DNA of 64,000 bases, taken from Pseudobdellovibrionaceae bacterium. GTDB taxonomy: Bacteria; Bdellovibrionota; Bdellovibrionia; Bdellovibrionales; JAGQZY01. The stretch's first letter is position 1, and the number at the start of each line of letters is the position of its first letter. Below the pieces are notes generated by a model. That model was not told the DNA's origin and made no database searches. It was given only the letters and a program-made list of their open reading frames with translations. Both the position numbers and the translations under genes were made by a program. This document shows, piece after piece, positions 34,640-44,565 of this stretch. Where the stretch lies: NCBI GenBank assembly GCA_020635085.1, contig JACKAL010000002.1, forward strand, positions 248,001-312,000, written 5' to 3'.

Positions 34640-35794
34640 TTAATTATCGAGGAGAAGCCGCTCGAAGACAAGATTACTTATTAACCGCCCCTGTTCGGTG
34701 AGTATCCAGGAATTATTTTTTGTTTCGAGCAAACGACTTTTGACAAGTGCATTAAGCCGGTCAGTGAGCGCTTCGGTGAGGGCGGGGGAGAAGGCGGGAA
34801 CATTTTCGAATGAAAACCCTTCTGCGAGGCGAAGGGCGGTATGCGCATAATCAAAAAGAGCGGCGGATTCACTGAGTCTTTCGCCTAAATTCTTTTGATG
34901 GTGGACGTTGAGAGCGTTCTCTGGGGTGAGTTGTTGGACAAAGTCCGCATACCCCTCGACCGTGGAAGGATTCCAAAAGCGTTCGCCCCAAGGAGAAAGA
35001 TGCGCGAGATACGAGTGGGCGCTGAGTCCCAAACTTAAATAAGGTTTTTGTCGCCAATAAAGAAGATTATGTTGCGACTCATATTGAGGACGAGAAAAGT
35101 TGGAAATTTCGTAGCGATGAAGACCGATGTTGAGGAGAGCGTTTTCGATATCGTTAAACATGGAGGCCTGTTCGTCATCAAGTGCGCGATTTTTCGACAT
35201 AGGGTGACCGTTAGGTACAGTGAGGCAATAGGCACTGAGGTGTGGGGGCTTTAGATCTGAGATAATTTTTAAATCATTTGCCAGGCGCGCGCGGCCCTGT
35301 TCGGGAAGAGCAAACAAGAGGTCAAAAGAGTAATTGACGTTTTGCTTTTGTAAGAGCGCCAGAGTATCGAAGGTGTCTTGAGCGGAGTGTTTACGCCCAG
35401 CTAGCCTCAGTAGATCCTCGTCGAATGTCTGTGCTCCCACTGAAAAGCGATTTACTCCAGCAGCGATTAAGGCCAGAATTTTTTCCGTATATAATGTGGC
35501 AGGGTTAATCTCTAGGGTGATTTCTGTTTTTGGCGAAATGATAAAGTCATTCTTTGCAATAGCATCTAAAATCGATACAATAAGATTTGGCTCTAAAAGA
35601 CTTGGAGTGCCACCACCAAAGTAAATAGACGTGAGTTCTTTTTGTGGTGCGAGATGGCTTTTCGCCGCAAGCTCGCGCAAAAGAAGATTCACGTAGTCTT
35701 GGGGTGGCAGGATTTGGTCGTAAACAAACGTGGCAAAGTCGCAGTACGAACAGCGCTGCAGACAGTACGGAATGTGTACGTAAATGCCAAACAT
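34640..35794 (-). CDS. hemW: HemW, radical-SAM heme chaperone
   Basis: About 384 residues. The radical SAM cluster motif CxxxCxxC appears as YCLQRCSYCDF at residues 10-20, followed by GGGTPSLL and EINPATL typical of the HemN/HemW group. Lacking the HemN-specific N-terminal extension, it is HemW, which binds heme and a 4Fe-4S cluster, rather than an oxygen-independent coproporphyrinogen oxidase. The start at 35794 (MFGIYVHIPYC) is chosen because family members begin this way; an ATG nine codons upstream would overlap the divergent protease gene. Confidence 0.88.
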   Translation of the reverse strand: MFGIYVHIPYCLQRCSYCDFATFVYDQILPPQDYVNLLLRELAAKSHLAPQKELTSIYFGGGTPSLLEPNLIVSILDAIAKNDFIISPKTEITLEINPATLYTEKILALIAAGVNRFSVGAQTFDEDLLRLAGRKHSAQDTFDTLALLQKQNVNYSFDLLFALPEQGRARLANDLKIISDLKPPHLSAYCLTVPNGHPMSKNRALDDEQASMFNDIENALLNIGLHRYEISNFSRPQYESQHNLLYWRQKPYLSLGLSAHSYLAHLSPWGERFWNPSTVEGYADFVQQLTPENALNVHHQKNLGERLSESAALFDYAHTALRLAEGFSFENVPAFSPALTEALTDRLNALVKSRLLETKNNSWILTEQGRLISNLVFERLLLDN

Positions 35795-35812
35795 GCGGAA
35801 AGGACTACCACA

Positions 35813-38410
35813 ATGATTCATGAGTTTACAACAGCAAATGGCCTAAAGGTGATCGGCATCGAAAGCCATAAGTCTCCCGTGGTTTCCGTACAGATTTGGG
35901 TGCGCAATGGTAGCGCCGACGAGCGCCCCGGCGAAGAGGGTATTAGTCACTTCATCGAACACCTTTTGTTTAAAGGCACTAAAAAGTTTAAGGTTGGCGA
36001 GATCGCCAGCATGGTCGAAGCCTGCGGCGGCGAGATCAATGCCTACACCTCTTATGATCAAACCGTTTATTATATTACGATTTCCAAAAACTTTTTCCCG
36101 AACGCCATGGATGCGATCTACGAGATGGTGGCCCACCCCCTTTTTGATCCTGAAGAGATCGACAAAGAGCGTGAAGTGGTGATCGAAGAAATCAAACGTA
36201 GCCATGATAGTCTGTCACGCCGGGCGAGCCGCCTGTTGTTTTCGTCGATGTATGTGGATTATCCTTATCAAATTCCCGTTATTGGTTACGATGAAGTTGT
36301 AAAATCAGTAACGCCCGAACATATCCGCACTTTTTTTAAAGAACGATACTCGACAGAAAATATGTTTCTGGTGGTGTCGGGAGATTTTTCGAAAGGGGAC
36401 TTGGAAAAACAAACAGAAAAAACGTTCGCGCAGATAGCGCCAACGAAATTGCAAGAAAGACCGCGCAAAGAAATTCATCTTATTGATAAAAAAACAGTGC
36501 GGGTTGAACACGCACCGTTTGAAGACTCCATTTTATATATGGCCTGGCCGGGAACCAATGTTCTCGACGACGATGTGGCGGCGATAGAGTGCTTGGCACT
36601 TATTTTGGGTCAAGGGACGAGTTCACGTCTTGTTCGACGTTTACGCCTGGATGAGCCACTGGTGAAGTCGATCGGCTCTGGTGCGTGGACACCGACAACG
36701 CGGGGATTTTTCTCGATATCTTCGAGTTTCAATCCCGACATGCTCGAGCGCGTGCTTAGCGGTATTCGTGCCGTACTGGAATCCTTTTTTGAACATGGCG
36801 CCACGGCAGAAGAACTCTATAAGGCCAAGGTCAATTTTTTAAGTGATGAGGCGTATTCGCTAGAAACTGTCGGGGGCTTAGCGCAAAAGTTTGGCGGTAA
36901 CTACGATGTGGCTCATGATATTTATTTTCATAAAAAGTTTTATGCGCAGTTAGAGAGCGTAAAACTATCGGATCTTCAGCGGGTGGCTCGTAAATATTTA
37001 GATCCGAACAAAATGCTTTTAACGTTTGTAACACCACAAGACACAGCGCCAGCCGAAAAACTTTTACAAGAGTGGAATTTTAAGCAGCCTAAGCTACAGA
37101 GCGAATATCAAAAAGAACTGGTTGTGCATTTTCAGAGCCCGTCAGTTTCTTCGCAAGATGTGGCACCAGTTAAAGCCGAAACATATAAAAGCGGCTTAAG
37201 AGCTTTTTATCGTACAAGTTCCGTAGCGCCTGTTTTTAATTTTCGTCTTGCCGCATTGGGTGGGAGTCGTGTGGTGGGTGCGGAACAGGCTGGCCTCACC
37301 GAGCTGGTGTCGCGTGTTTGGGCATCGCAAACGAAGACATATTCCGAGAACGAGTATCGCGAAAAGCTCGATCGCTTGGCGAGTTCGGTGTATGCCTTCT
37401 CAGGAAAAAATACTTTTGGTCTGGTTGTGGATGGACTTAAAGAAAGCGAAACAGAACTTGCGCACTTTTTTAGCGATACGATCTTTAATTTTTCCATCGA
37501 TCCGCGCATTGTTGAGCGCGAAAAGCATATGGTGCGTGAATCAGTGCGCGCGCGTAAAGATTCGCCAGCGCAAGTGGCGATCCTTAATTTTAATAAGCTC
37601 ATGTTTGCTGGACATCCCTATGGGATTGATTCGCTTTGTGAGGGAAATTCACTGGATCATATCGGCGCCCAAGATATCGAAAAATATATTTCGAACTATT
37701 TAAGCAGCGCCAACATGGTCGGTGTTTTAAGTGGCGATTTTGATTTTTCAATTTGGCATAAGCAGATGCAAGAGGTGTCAGAAAAATTCTCAAAGAAAAC
37801 CTCAGAAATCAAAATGTTACCCTTGGCACCCTTGGGAAAAAATGAATGGCGCTATGAGAAGGCCGATAAAGAGCAAACCCATATCGTTTACGGATTTCGC
37901 GGAGTTACCATCACATCACAAGAGCGCTATGCCTTACAAGTTATGGAGGCCATCCTTGCAGGCCAGGGTGGGCGTTTATTTTTAGAGCTTCGCGATAAGG
38001 CGTCGCTCGCCTACAGTGTGTCTCCGTTACGTCTTGAGGGAATGGACACGGGGTATTTTGCCACATACATTGGCTGTTCACCCGATAAGGCGGACACGGC
38101 TCTTAAGATGATGAAAGAAGAACTCATGAAGCTTGTCGATGCGACAGTGGGAGAGGCGGAGCTCGAGCGCGCCAAAAATTATCTTATAGGTGGTCACGAT
38201 ATTGGATTGCAACGAAATGCCTCACTGGCGTCAGCCATTGCCTTTAATGAAATCTACGGCATTAAAGCTAGTGAAGTGTTTGATTATGCCCAGTATATTT
38301 CCAAGGTAACTTCTGAGGATGTGCAAAAAGCAGCTCGCCAGTTATTCACACAAAAACATGTTGTCTCGGTTGTGGGAGCGAAAGAGCCGTCGCCGGCTCC
38401 GTGGTTATAA
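35813..38410 (+). CDS. M16 family (pitrilysin-type) zinc protease
   Basis: 865 residues from the ATG at 35813, preceded by GGAAAGGA; the frame is open 57 codons upstream but that stretch is hemW antisense. The inverted zinc motif HxxEH is at residues 46-50 (HFIEH) and the third ligand Glu lies in REVVIEEI about 75 residues later. Two M16 halves: an active N-terminal one and a second (from ~residue 460) that lacks HxxEH but retains the barrel partner regions (GYFATYIG, ELRDKASLAYSVSP). No obvious signal peptide. Single-chain, two-domain M16 enzymes degrade peptides in the cytoplasm or periplasm. Confidence 0.9.
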   Translation: MIHEFTTANGLKVIGIESHKSPVVSVQIWVRNGSADERPGEEGISHFIEHLLFKGTKKFKVGEIASMVEACGGEINAYTSYDQTVYYITISKNFFPNAMDAIYEMVAHPLFDPEEIDKEREVVIEEIKRSHDSLSRRASRLLFSSMYVDYPYQIPVIGYDEVVKSVTPEHIRTFFKERYSTENMFLVVSGDFSKGDLEKQTEKTFAQIAPTKLQERPRKEIHLIDKKTVRVEHAPFEDSILYMAWPGTNVLDDDVAAIECLALILGQGTSSRLVRRLRLDEPLVKSIGSGAWTPTTRGFFSISSSFNPDMLERVLSGIRAVLESFFEHGATAEELYKAKVNFLSDEAYSLETVGGLAQKFGGNYDVAHDIYFHKKFYAQLESVKLSDLQRVARKYLDPNKMLLTFVTPQDTAPAEKLLQEWNFKQPKLQSEYQKELVVHFQSPSVSSQDVAPVKAETYKSGLRAFYRTSSVAPVFNFRLAALGGSRVVGAEQAGLTELVSRVWASQTKTYSENEYREKLDRLASSVYAFSGKNTFGLVVDGLKESETELAHFFSDTIFNFSIDPRIVEREKHMVRESVRARKDSPAQVAILNFNKLMFAGHPYGIDSLCEGNSLDHIGAQDIEKYISNYLSSANMVGVLSGDFDFSIWHKQMQEVSEKFSKKTSEIKMLPLAPLGKNEWRYEKADKEQTHIVYGFRGVTITSQERYALQVMEAILAGQGGRLFLELRDKASLAYSVSPLRLEGMDTGYFATYIGCSPDKADTALKMMKEELMKLVDATVGEAELERAKNYLIGGHDIGLQRNASLASAIAFNEIYGIKASEVFDYAQYISKVTSEDVQKAARQLFTQKHVVSVVGAKEPSPAPWL

Positions 38411-38431
38411 GAACGACCACTAGGCGCAACA

Positions 38432-41400
38432 TTAGTAACAAAGAGGTGCATGGGGATCCTTAGAGCAGATCCAAGATTTAATAGCAGAATTCTCGTTTTT
38501 GATTTTTTCGAGTTCACTGCTTTTTCGGAGGCTTTCTTTTCTTAGTTGAGCGTTCTCAGATTTTAACTTCATAAGATCTACCACATTGGCTTTTGAAGCT
38601 AGCTCCCGATGGATGGTTTGGCTATCGCTAAACCAGCGATGGTATAAATCCTTAACGGCGTTAATGAGCACATAAGTAAACGCCGTGTAGTTGACCTGTT
38701 TTACTTCTGTGGCCTGCGTATCCTCAGGATGTAGTTTCACTTCAGTTGTGGTGATCAGCTCTGGTGCTGATTTTTCTACCTCTTGTGCGATCACTCCAAG
38801 CTCTGGTGTTTCGCTCGCAGGATGTTCACCTAAACCATTGTATTTAAAATAGTGCGGTTGGACTTTTAAAAGTACATCAAGCCCTAAATCAAAAGAGCGC
38901 ACATCTGTTTTTAAGCGTGCATCGGAGACACAACTTCCACTTGCCACCCCAGCGCTCGAGCGCAAACATCCTGAGGCTGCGATATCTCCAACAACATCTA
39001 GTTTGTAGCCAGGACTTGTGCTGCCGACCCCGATGTTACCAGAAGAATCTATGCGGAACTTTTCTGTACCATTTGAGGCAACCACCAGTGGGATTACAGT
39101 GGTGGGGCCAGTGGTCGCATTGATATAGGCTCCATAAGATTTTGATGCATACACAGTGGAGTTTGTAATGTAAGCACCATATGTTGTTGCGCTTAAAGAA
39201 GTTCCAGATGTTGATGCATCACCATATAGGCCTGCTGCGAAACCATTGACTGCTGCAGAATTGTAGATGGCCTTTCCAGATATACCAATTGAGTTCACCC
39301 AACTTGAACCAACGGTTGCTTCTCCGTAGACGCCGGTATTTGAACCCGTACCGCTTGCGCTCACGGTCGAATAAATTCCGTACCCTCCAGTTGAGCTATT
39401 ATTGGGAACAACGCTAAAATAGCCACCATAGAAGGGACCAGCCTGGCCACCGGCAACGCCCGAGGAGCTCACCTCGAAAATTTTGTCATTGGTAGCACCG
39501 TTACTAAAAATTTTCATACGAGATGTTGTTGAGGTTGTTGTTCCAACGAGAATGTTCTGAGAAGAATCTATTGTCATGGCAGTTGCAGCTGTGGAATCTG
39601 TTGTACCCGTAGAACCGGCGGAATTTGTTTTAAAAGTGATCTTGCTTGATCCAGTCCCCGTTGCGATCCCAGATTGAAGGACGAGATCTCCTCCGTTTTT
39701 ATCAGTTGCTCCGGAGGTGGCGCCACCAGCAAGTAGTGTAAGAGAGTTTCCGGCAGTGTTTGCCGTACTATGTCGTTCCACACCAATCGTCCTTGCGCTG
39801 TTACCGCCTAGTGCGAGCAAGTAACTGGGTGAGGTAGTTCCCAACCCAATGTTGCCTGACGCTTTTGCTACAAGTGTAGCACCCGAAAGAGTTGAATTGG
39901 ATATGGGACCAAGACCAACGTCGCCTGAAGCATTTGAGCTGATAACGTATTTGCCAAGCGTTGAGTCAAAGACACCGAAACCAGCTCCAAGCGTCGCCGC
40001 ACCAGACGCCGAGAAGAACAAAAGACTGTGTCCACCATTGTTTGAAGAATCTAGCTGGAGGGCAGCACCATTGTCGTTTGTATTCTGCTTTAGGTAGAGC
40101 ATGGCGTTGGTTCCCGCCCCGTTTACCCCTTGACCAACAATTTGCAGCGGCACGGAAGGCGAAGTCGTTCCTATTCCCACGTTACCGCTAGCGTCGATAC
40201 GCACCCGCTCAGAGCCTCCTGTTGCCGCAGCCAGTGCGTTTGCACTAGGAGAGAACCAGCCTGTATCGCTATCGTCTGAGAAACTATAGTTTGGAGCAGA
40301 AGCACTACCCGCGGCAGTTGTAACTAAGCTTCCACCGGCGGCTGGAGATACTAATCCTCCCACCGAGAAATTAAAAATATTTGTGCCACCAGCAGTGACG
40401 CCGATAGCACTAGCTAGGGGACTATAGAAACCTGTGCTTGTGTCTCCGGTAAACGTAATGCTCGGAGCTAAGGCGGATCCACTTCCAGAAGATACTGTAC
40501 TATAGCTACCAGTAGCGTTGATCATATTGACCCAGGCACCATTTTCATAGGCCTCGAATTTATTGTTTGTGGTATTGTAGCGAAGCATACCATTGCCTGG
40601 TGATGCTGGTTGTTGTGCTGTTGTTCCAGAGGGAAGGTGGAGGGCATCGGTTTTTGCACTAATATCAAGAGATACGGATGGTGAAATCGTACCAACTCCC
40701 ACGTTTCCTGAGGTGGCGAGGGCGAGTTGACCTTGATTACTGTTTGTTTGTAGTTCCAGGTTACCACTGGCAATTATGCGATAACCGTTACCCATAGAAC
40801 CATCGTCGATAGCAAAATAAGGGCCTGCTAAGTTAGTATCTGTTAGGCGAAGCAATGGTGTTCCGGACCCCGCATTTCCATTGGCTCCGGAGATGTGTAA
40901 TCGAGCGGTGGGAGCCGAGGTTCCCACCCCAATATTGCCGGAGATCGTCGATCCAGCACCTGTAACGCCAGTTCCAAAAAGAATATTACCAATGTTTAAT
41001 TGACCAGTTGCTGTCGGATCGGCAAGGGCGGCTTGGTTCCCAATAATTATATTGCTACTTCCTGTTGTCGCTCCCGTGTTGTTATATCCGAGATCGATAT
41101 TGTAGCTGCCCGTGGTCGTTGCTGCACCAGCAAAGGCACCCATCGAGGTATTGAAATCTCCAGTTGTATTTATGAAAAGGGAGCGGAAGCCGACAGCCGT
41201 ACTTCTGCTACCAATAGTGTTTGATTGAAGAGCGCTGGTTCCTACTGCCGTATTGTCTATACCTGTTGAATTTGCATTTAATGTTGCTCGCCCTAGACCT
41301 GTATTATAATAACCCGTGGTATTGTTTTGTAGAGACTGGTAGCCTAAGGCCACATTGGAATAACCAGTTGTGTTTGAAATAAATGTCGTCGACACATCGC

Positions 41401-43123
41401 CAATAATTGTATTAGAAATGCTATTGCCTAACCCACGCCCCACCAGGATTCCATTGATTTGTGCATCACCAGCCACATCTAATTTATAAAGAGGATTCGT
41501 GGTGCCGATGCCAACATTTCCTGAAGAGTCAATGCGCACTTTCTCACTGCCACCAGTTGCCGCAGCCAGTGCGTTTGCACCAGGGGAGAACCAGCCCGTA
41601 TCACTATCGCCGGAGAAACTATAGTTTGGAGCAGAAGCACTACCAGCACTGGTGGCCACAAGGGGTCCGCTAGCGTTCGGTGATTCTAATCCCGTGCTGT
41701 TAAATTCAAAAGTCTGAGTTCCACCGGAGCTCACGCCGACAGCGTTGAGGTTTGAGTTGTAAAACCCAGTGTCGCCCTCGGAAACAAAGCTGATGCTAGG
41801 TGCAGCCGCAGATCCTGTGTTGGCATTCACATTACTTGAAGCACCGGACGCATCCATAACTTGCTGAGCCGTCGTTCCATCCCAATACATGAGTTTATTG
41901 GTTGTCGAGTTATACCATGTGGTTCCCGCCTGTCCTGCAGTTAAAGGAGTACCCACCAATGATGCTTGTTGAGCATTATCATAAAGTCCAAAACGAAACG
42001 AGCGCTGAGCACTCATGGCTATGTGTCCCGTGCTTAAAAGGTCAAAGCTAGCAAAATCCGTAGCGGCACCCATAGTGATGGAGCCGGTCATTGTACCACC
42101 GGCCAAAGGTAACTTGCTACTATCCGTGCCTGATGGCACAACCCCGGCAGGTAAAGTTCCTGTCGTGATCTTCGAAGCATCGATACCACTGGCTAACATG
42201 CTGTCGGTCACACCACCCGTAGCAATGCTAATGGTACCACTTGTGCTAATTGGCCCGCCTGTTAACCCAGAACCGGCTGCCACACTGGTAACTGTTCCAG
42301 TACCCGCTCCTGAACCACCGAGCACCAAGTTGGAAGAGCCATCATAGAACTTCACTTGATTGGTATTGGAATCAAACCACACTGCCCCAGCTTGAGGTGT
42401 TGCCGGGTCAACAGCAAGACTTGGAAGGTTGGCACCATTGGTTCCAGCACTCATGTACAAAGGACTTGTTCCTGCTAGCAAAGAGAGAAGTCCTGTATAG
42501 TTTGTCCCACCTAAAAGATTCTCTAAATTGGTCTGCGTTAGATTTTGTGAAGCATTTATTTGTACAAAATCTGTAGACGTTTTCCCCTGAAGACTATCCG
42601 CATACCATGCAAACGGTGTCGACTGCATATGAAAGTCCTGCGACAACGTCACAGTTCCCGATCCATCATTATAACTAATACGCATTTTGCGCGTATGACC
42701 CGATAGTGCATTATAAGACGTTCCCGATGTACAATGCGTAATGCCCGTATAATTTTGGCCGTTCTTAAAAATATTAGTAAGAACCGACGTATCTTCATAA
42801 TCAGTACCCGAACGAATCCCCGCACCTATATTTAAACTAAAAACTCCAGAAGATCCCGTCATATTGATCGAGTGTTGCTCCTCATAAAGAACACAATCAT
42901 TGGTCTGCGATAAAATCTGTACCGTAAACACCACCGGATTCGCCTCTAGCGGCGCACTTCCATTTTTAAGAATTTGCCCTTGATATACAAAACTTCCAGG
43001 CACCTGAGCTGAAGCGGAAAAGCTAAATAACGATACCAGCGCCATGCCCCCTAATAAAAACCACCACGGAGAAATAAAACAAACACCACTCTTACGATGA
43101 TGGCTCAACCCAAAAAACCTCAT
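38432..43123 (-). CDS. Giant secreted fibre protein with C-terminal S74 chaperone
   Basis: About 1563 residues from the ATG at 43123, which gives a long-n-region signal peptide ending SASAQ; the frame is open 49 codons further but without signal logic. Order: N-terminal domain after GSFVYQGQILKNG; phage-tail-like segments (GTVTSVAAGSGLTGGPISTSG, split by short repeats); recurring GNVGIGTTSP-type repeats (at least five); a YadA-head-like run of TTGYSNVALGYQSL repeats; and a C-terminal S74 domain (SDARLKTDVRSF, PELGVIAQEVEKSAPE) with Ser-Lys self-cleavage residues and a terminal coiled coil. It likely forms a trimeric surface fibre for attachment. Related mosaic adhesive trimers occur in Bdellovibrio. 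The last helix, with KDPHAPLC, would be released after folding. Confidence 0.87.
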   Translation of the reverse strand: MRFFGLSHHRKSGVCFISPWWFLLGGMALVSLFSFSASAQVPGSFVYQGQILKNGSAPLEANPVVFTVQILSQTNDCVLYEEQHSINMTGSSGVFSLNIGAGIRSGTDYEDTSVLTNIFKNGQNYTGITHCTSGTSYNALSGHTRKMRISYNDGSGTVTLSQDFHMQSTPFAWYADSLQGKTSTDFVQINASQNLTQTNLENLLGGTNYTGLLSLLAGTSPLYMSAGTNGANLPSLAVDPATPQAGAVWFDSNTNQVKFYDGSSNLVLGGSGAGTGTVTSVAAGSGLTGGPISTSGTISIATGGVTDSMLASGIDASKITTGTLPAGVVPSGTDSSKLPLAGGTMTGSITMGAATDFASFDLLSTGHIAMSAQRSFRFGLYDNAQQASLVGTPLTAGQAGTTWYNSTTNKLMYWDGTTAQQVMDASGASSNVNANTGSAAAPSISFVSEGDTGFYNSNLNAVGVSSGGTQTFEFNSTGLESPNASGPLVATSAGSASAPNYSFSGDSDTGWFSPGANALAAATGGSEKVRIDSSGNVGIGTTNPLYKLDVAGDAQINGILVGRGLGNSISNTIIGDVSTTFISNTTGYSNVALGYQSLQNNTTGYYNTGLGRATLNANSTGIDNTAVGTSALQSNTIGSRSTAVGFRSLFINTTGDFNTSMGAFAGAATTTGSYNIDLGYNNTGATTGSSNIIIGNQAALADPTATGQLNIGNILFGTGVTGAGSTISGNIGVGTSAPTARLHISGANGNAGSGTPLLRLTDTNLAGPYFAIDDGSMGNGYRIIASGNLELQTNSNQGQLALATSGNVGVGTISPSVSLDISAKTDALHLPSGTTAQQPASPGNGMLRYNTTNNKFEAYENGAWVNMINATGSYSTVSSGSGSALAPSITFTGDTSTGFYSPLASAIGVTAGGTNIFNFSVGGLVSPAAGGSLVTTAAGSASAPNYSFSDDSDTGWFSPSANALAAATGGSERVRIDASGNVGIGTTSPSVPLQIVGQGVNGAGTNAMLYLKQNTNDNGAALQLDSSNNGGHSLLFFSASGAATLGAGFGVFDSTLGKYVISSNASGDVGLGPISNSTLSGATLVAKASGNIGLGTTSPSYLLALGGNSARTIGVERHSTANTAGNSLTLLAGGATSGATDKNGGDLVLQSGIATGTGSSKITFKTNSAGSTGTTDSTAATAMTIDSSQNILVGTTTSTTSRMKIFSNGATNDKIFEVSSSGVAGGQAGPFYGGYFSVVPNNSSTGGYGIYSTVSASGTGSNTGVYGEATVGSSWVNSIGISGKAIYNSAAVNGFAAGLYGDASTSGTSLSATTYGAYITNSTVYASKSYGAYINATTGPTTVIPLVVASNGTEKFRIDSSGNIGVGSTSPGYKLDVVGDIAASGCLRSSAGVASGSCVSDARLKTDVRSFDLGLDVLLKVQPHYFKYNGLGEHPASETPELGVIAQEVEKSAPELITTTEVKLHPEDTQATEVKQVNYTAFTYVLINAVKDLYHRWFSDSQTIHRELASKANVVDLMKLKSENAQLRKESLRKSSELEKIKNENSAIKSWICSKDPHAPLCY
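40219..40309 (-). repeat. Intragenic repeat in fibre gene, copy 1
   Basis: 91-nt segment about 93 percent identical to 41554-41644 in the same gene; both encode SASAPNYSFS.DSDTGWFSP and neighbours. About six mismatches, mostly at third positions, indicate a fairly recent internal duplication of one fibre module. Confidence 0.85.
41554..41644 (-). repeat. Intragenic repeat in fibre gene, copy 2
   Basis: Partner of 40219-40309, 1.3 kb upstream in the coding sense. The shared DNA runs through GTTGCCGCAGCCAGTGCGTT and ends at AGCACTACC. Confidence 0.85.
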
Positions 43124-43519
43124 CAAGTAAATCTGACATTTTAAAAAATAAGACCGCTTAAAAAAATAAAAAGAAATAAATTGATAAATACCAATCTTGA
43201 AAAAATTCAAAAAATTTGTAACTCCTAAAAAATCAAAATCTTTGAAGAGCCGACTTCCTGTTTTTCTCATATATACTGAATACTTATCGGAAACACGCAG
43301 ACTTTATTAAGTTATTCTCATTTTGAGAATGATTTATTTTTCACAATTTTACTTTATTTTAGGACGTACTTACTGTCTGGAAAATTCGGACCAAATTCAG
43401 TCGATAAGACCTTTGAATAAAACAATACGATCTTCGTCGCAGGCATCAATAGCTTTAAAAAATTATGTTACAAATGGAGATTCTTTTATATTTTCTGGTG
43501 GTTTTTTAAAGCACACTCA
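43124..43519. other. Gene-free AT-rich gap upstream of the fibre gene
   Basis: Very AT-rich stretch between the fibre gene and the next lipoprotein gene. It contains a small stem ATTCTCA-TTT-TGAGAAT at 43314-43330 and a TATAT-rich segment near 43265 that could be the fibre promoter -10. The alternative, longer fibre start (43270) falls inside it. No convincing gene. Confidence 0.4.
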
Positions 43520-44083
43520 CTAATAAATAACACTGACTTCTGACCTTAATGTTGAGCTTGATTGCTCTATCAATGGTTTATCAACTTTTCTTCCCGCTAC
43601 ACCCCATACGGTGTCTGCACCAGCAGAGACAACAGAATGACCACCGCCAACAATATCAAACAATGAAGCCGATGCATCAAAGCTTCTAGTAAACTCTACC
43701 TGTACGATTTGATTTTTTCCCGTTACGCTCAAATCTTTAATTCCATCGCGATGGGCGCGAATTTTACATATAGAAATACCATTTACATCAGTGACCGTAC
43801 AAACAAGACTATTGATACCGGATTCTACCGTTTTATCTAGTAAAACATTGGTGTTTACTGCCGGGTTACCCACATGATCCTGAACTTTTAAGGTTAGCGT
43901 CAGCTCGGAAAAACCATCGGCAATGGCTGTCGTTTTAGAGACCACGGCAACTTCAAGGCCGGGGTTATTCGAATCATCAGGATTAGCTCTGTCTGTCCAA
44001 TCCGTCTTGATATCTGTACATCCCGCCAGCAAGGCAAATAGACACATGACTATACATTTACTATACGAAAATCGAGATACCAT
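43520..44083 (-). CDS. Lipoprotein with Ig-like (invasin-type) domain
   Basis: 187 residues with lipobox LLAGC around residue 22. Residues ~45-130 look like a bacterial Ig-like domain of the Big_1/invasin sort: VAVVSKTTAIADGFSELTLTLKVQD then GNPAVNTNVLLDKTV and VTDVNGISICKIRA, the usual 'A.adG....tltv.v.D..GnPv.g..v' pattern. The last ~55 residues are Ser/Val-rich. Such domains act as surface spacers or adhesins. It stands alone upstream of the fibre gene in the same direction and might assist it (inference). Confidence 0.72.
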   Translation of the reverse strand: MVSRFSYSKCIVMCLFALLAGCTDIKTDWTDRANPDDSNNPGLEVAVVSKTTAIADGFSELTLTLKVQDHVGNPAVNTNVLLDKTVESGINSLVCTVTDVNGISICKIRAHRDGIKDLSVTGKNQIVQVEFTRSFDASASLFDIVGGGHSVVSAGADTVWGVAGRKVDKPLIEQSSSTLRSEVSVIY

Positions 44084-44223
44084 ATAGACCTATCGACAGT
44101 TATTTTAAATAATTAATACTTCATAATGAGACACGACACAAAACGATACTTTTTTTCTTAGTTTCTCTGAAATCATCACTCATTTGATTTTGATCCCTGC
44201 ACTTAGAGAAATCCGCACTCGCT

Positions 44224-44529
44224 CTAAAACGAATCTGTATCATGAACCTCTACTTCTTCCTGCTCTATTTGCTCCGAGTGCACTTTTCTTTCTGATTGTG
44301 GGGAACGATCATTCTCTTTTTGAGACGCCAGTGCCACCTGTTTTGGACTTTTCTTTTTTGCGACATCCAATGCCTCGCTAATAGATGTGCTCATAAAAAG
44401 ATCCTCTGGTTTTTGCCCCTGAAACGGATCATGCGGTGTAAAATTTTGAAACATTAAACCCACTGTCCCTAAAATTATTGTAATGATGAGAACACTTGCT
44501 GTTTTTTTACGATTGTTTTTATTACTCAT
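44224..44529 (-). CDS. Small single-pass membrane protein, unknown
   Basis: 101 residues. Basic N-terminus (MSNKNNRKK), one membrane helix (SVLIITIILGTVGLMF), then a charged, Gln/Glu/Ser-rich, probably disordered domain of ~70 residues in the periplasm. No cysteine lipobox. The ribosome binding site AAGGAT overlaps the 3' arm of an inverted repeat. No family recognised. Confidence 0.62.
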   Translation of the reverse strand: MSNKNNRKKTASVLIITIILGTVGLMFQNFTPHDPFQGQKPEDLFMSTSISEALDVAKKKSPKQVALASQKENDRSPQSERKVHSEQIEQEEVEVHDTDSF

Positions 44530-44536
44530 AACCCAT

Positions 44537-44565
44537 CCTTCGTCTTAAGAGTTATCGGACGAAGG
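44537..44565 (-). promoter_or_regulatory. Hairpin over the ribosome binding site of the 101-residue gene
   Basis: CCTTCGTC and GACGAAGG, 8 bp, with a 13-nt loop. In the mRNA the second arm abuts and partly includes the AAGGA Shine-Dalgarno that lies 7-8 nt before the ATG, so folding would mask it. Confidence 0.5.

Noticed and set aside
35642..35812. N-terminal extension of the M16 protease
   Set aside because: This stretch is antisense to hemW and has no family similarity; MIHEFTTANGLKV at 35813 is the usual beginning.
38432..43123. Fibre gene as a prophage tail fibre
   Set aside because: It carries a secretion signal and no capsid, tail, terminase, lysis or integrase genes lie within the window.
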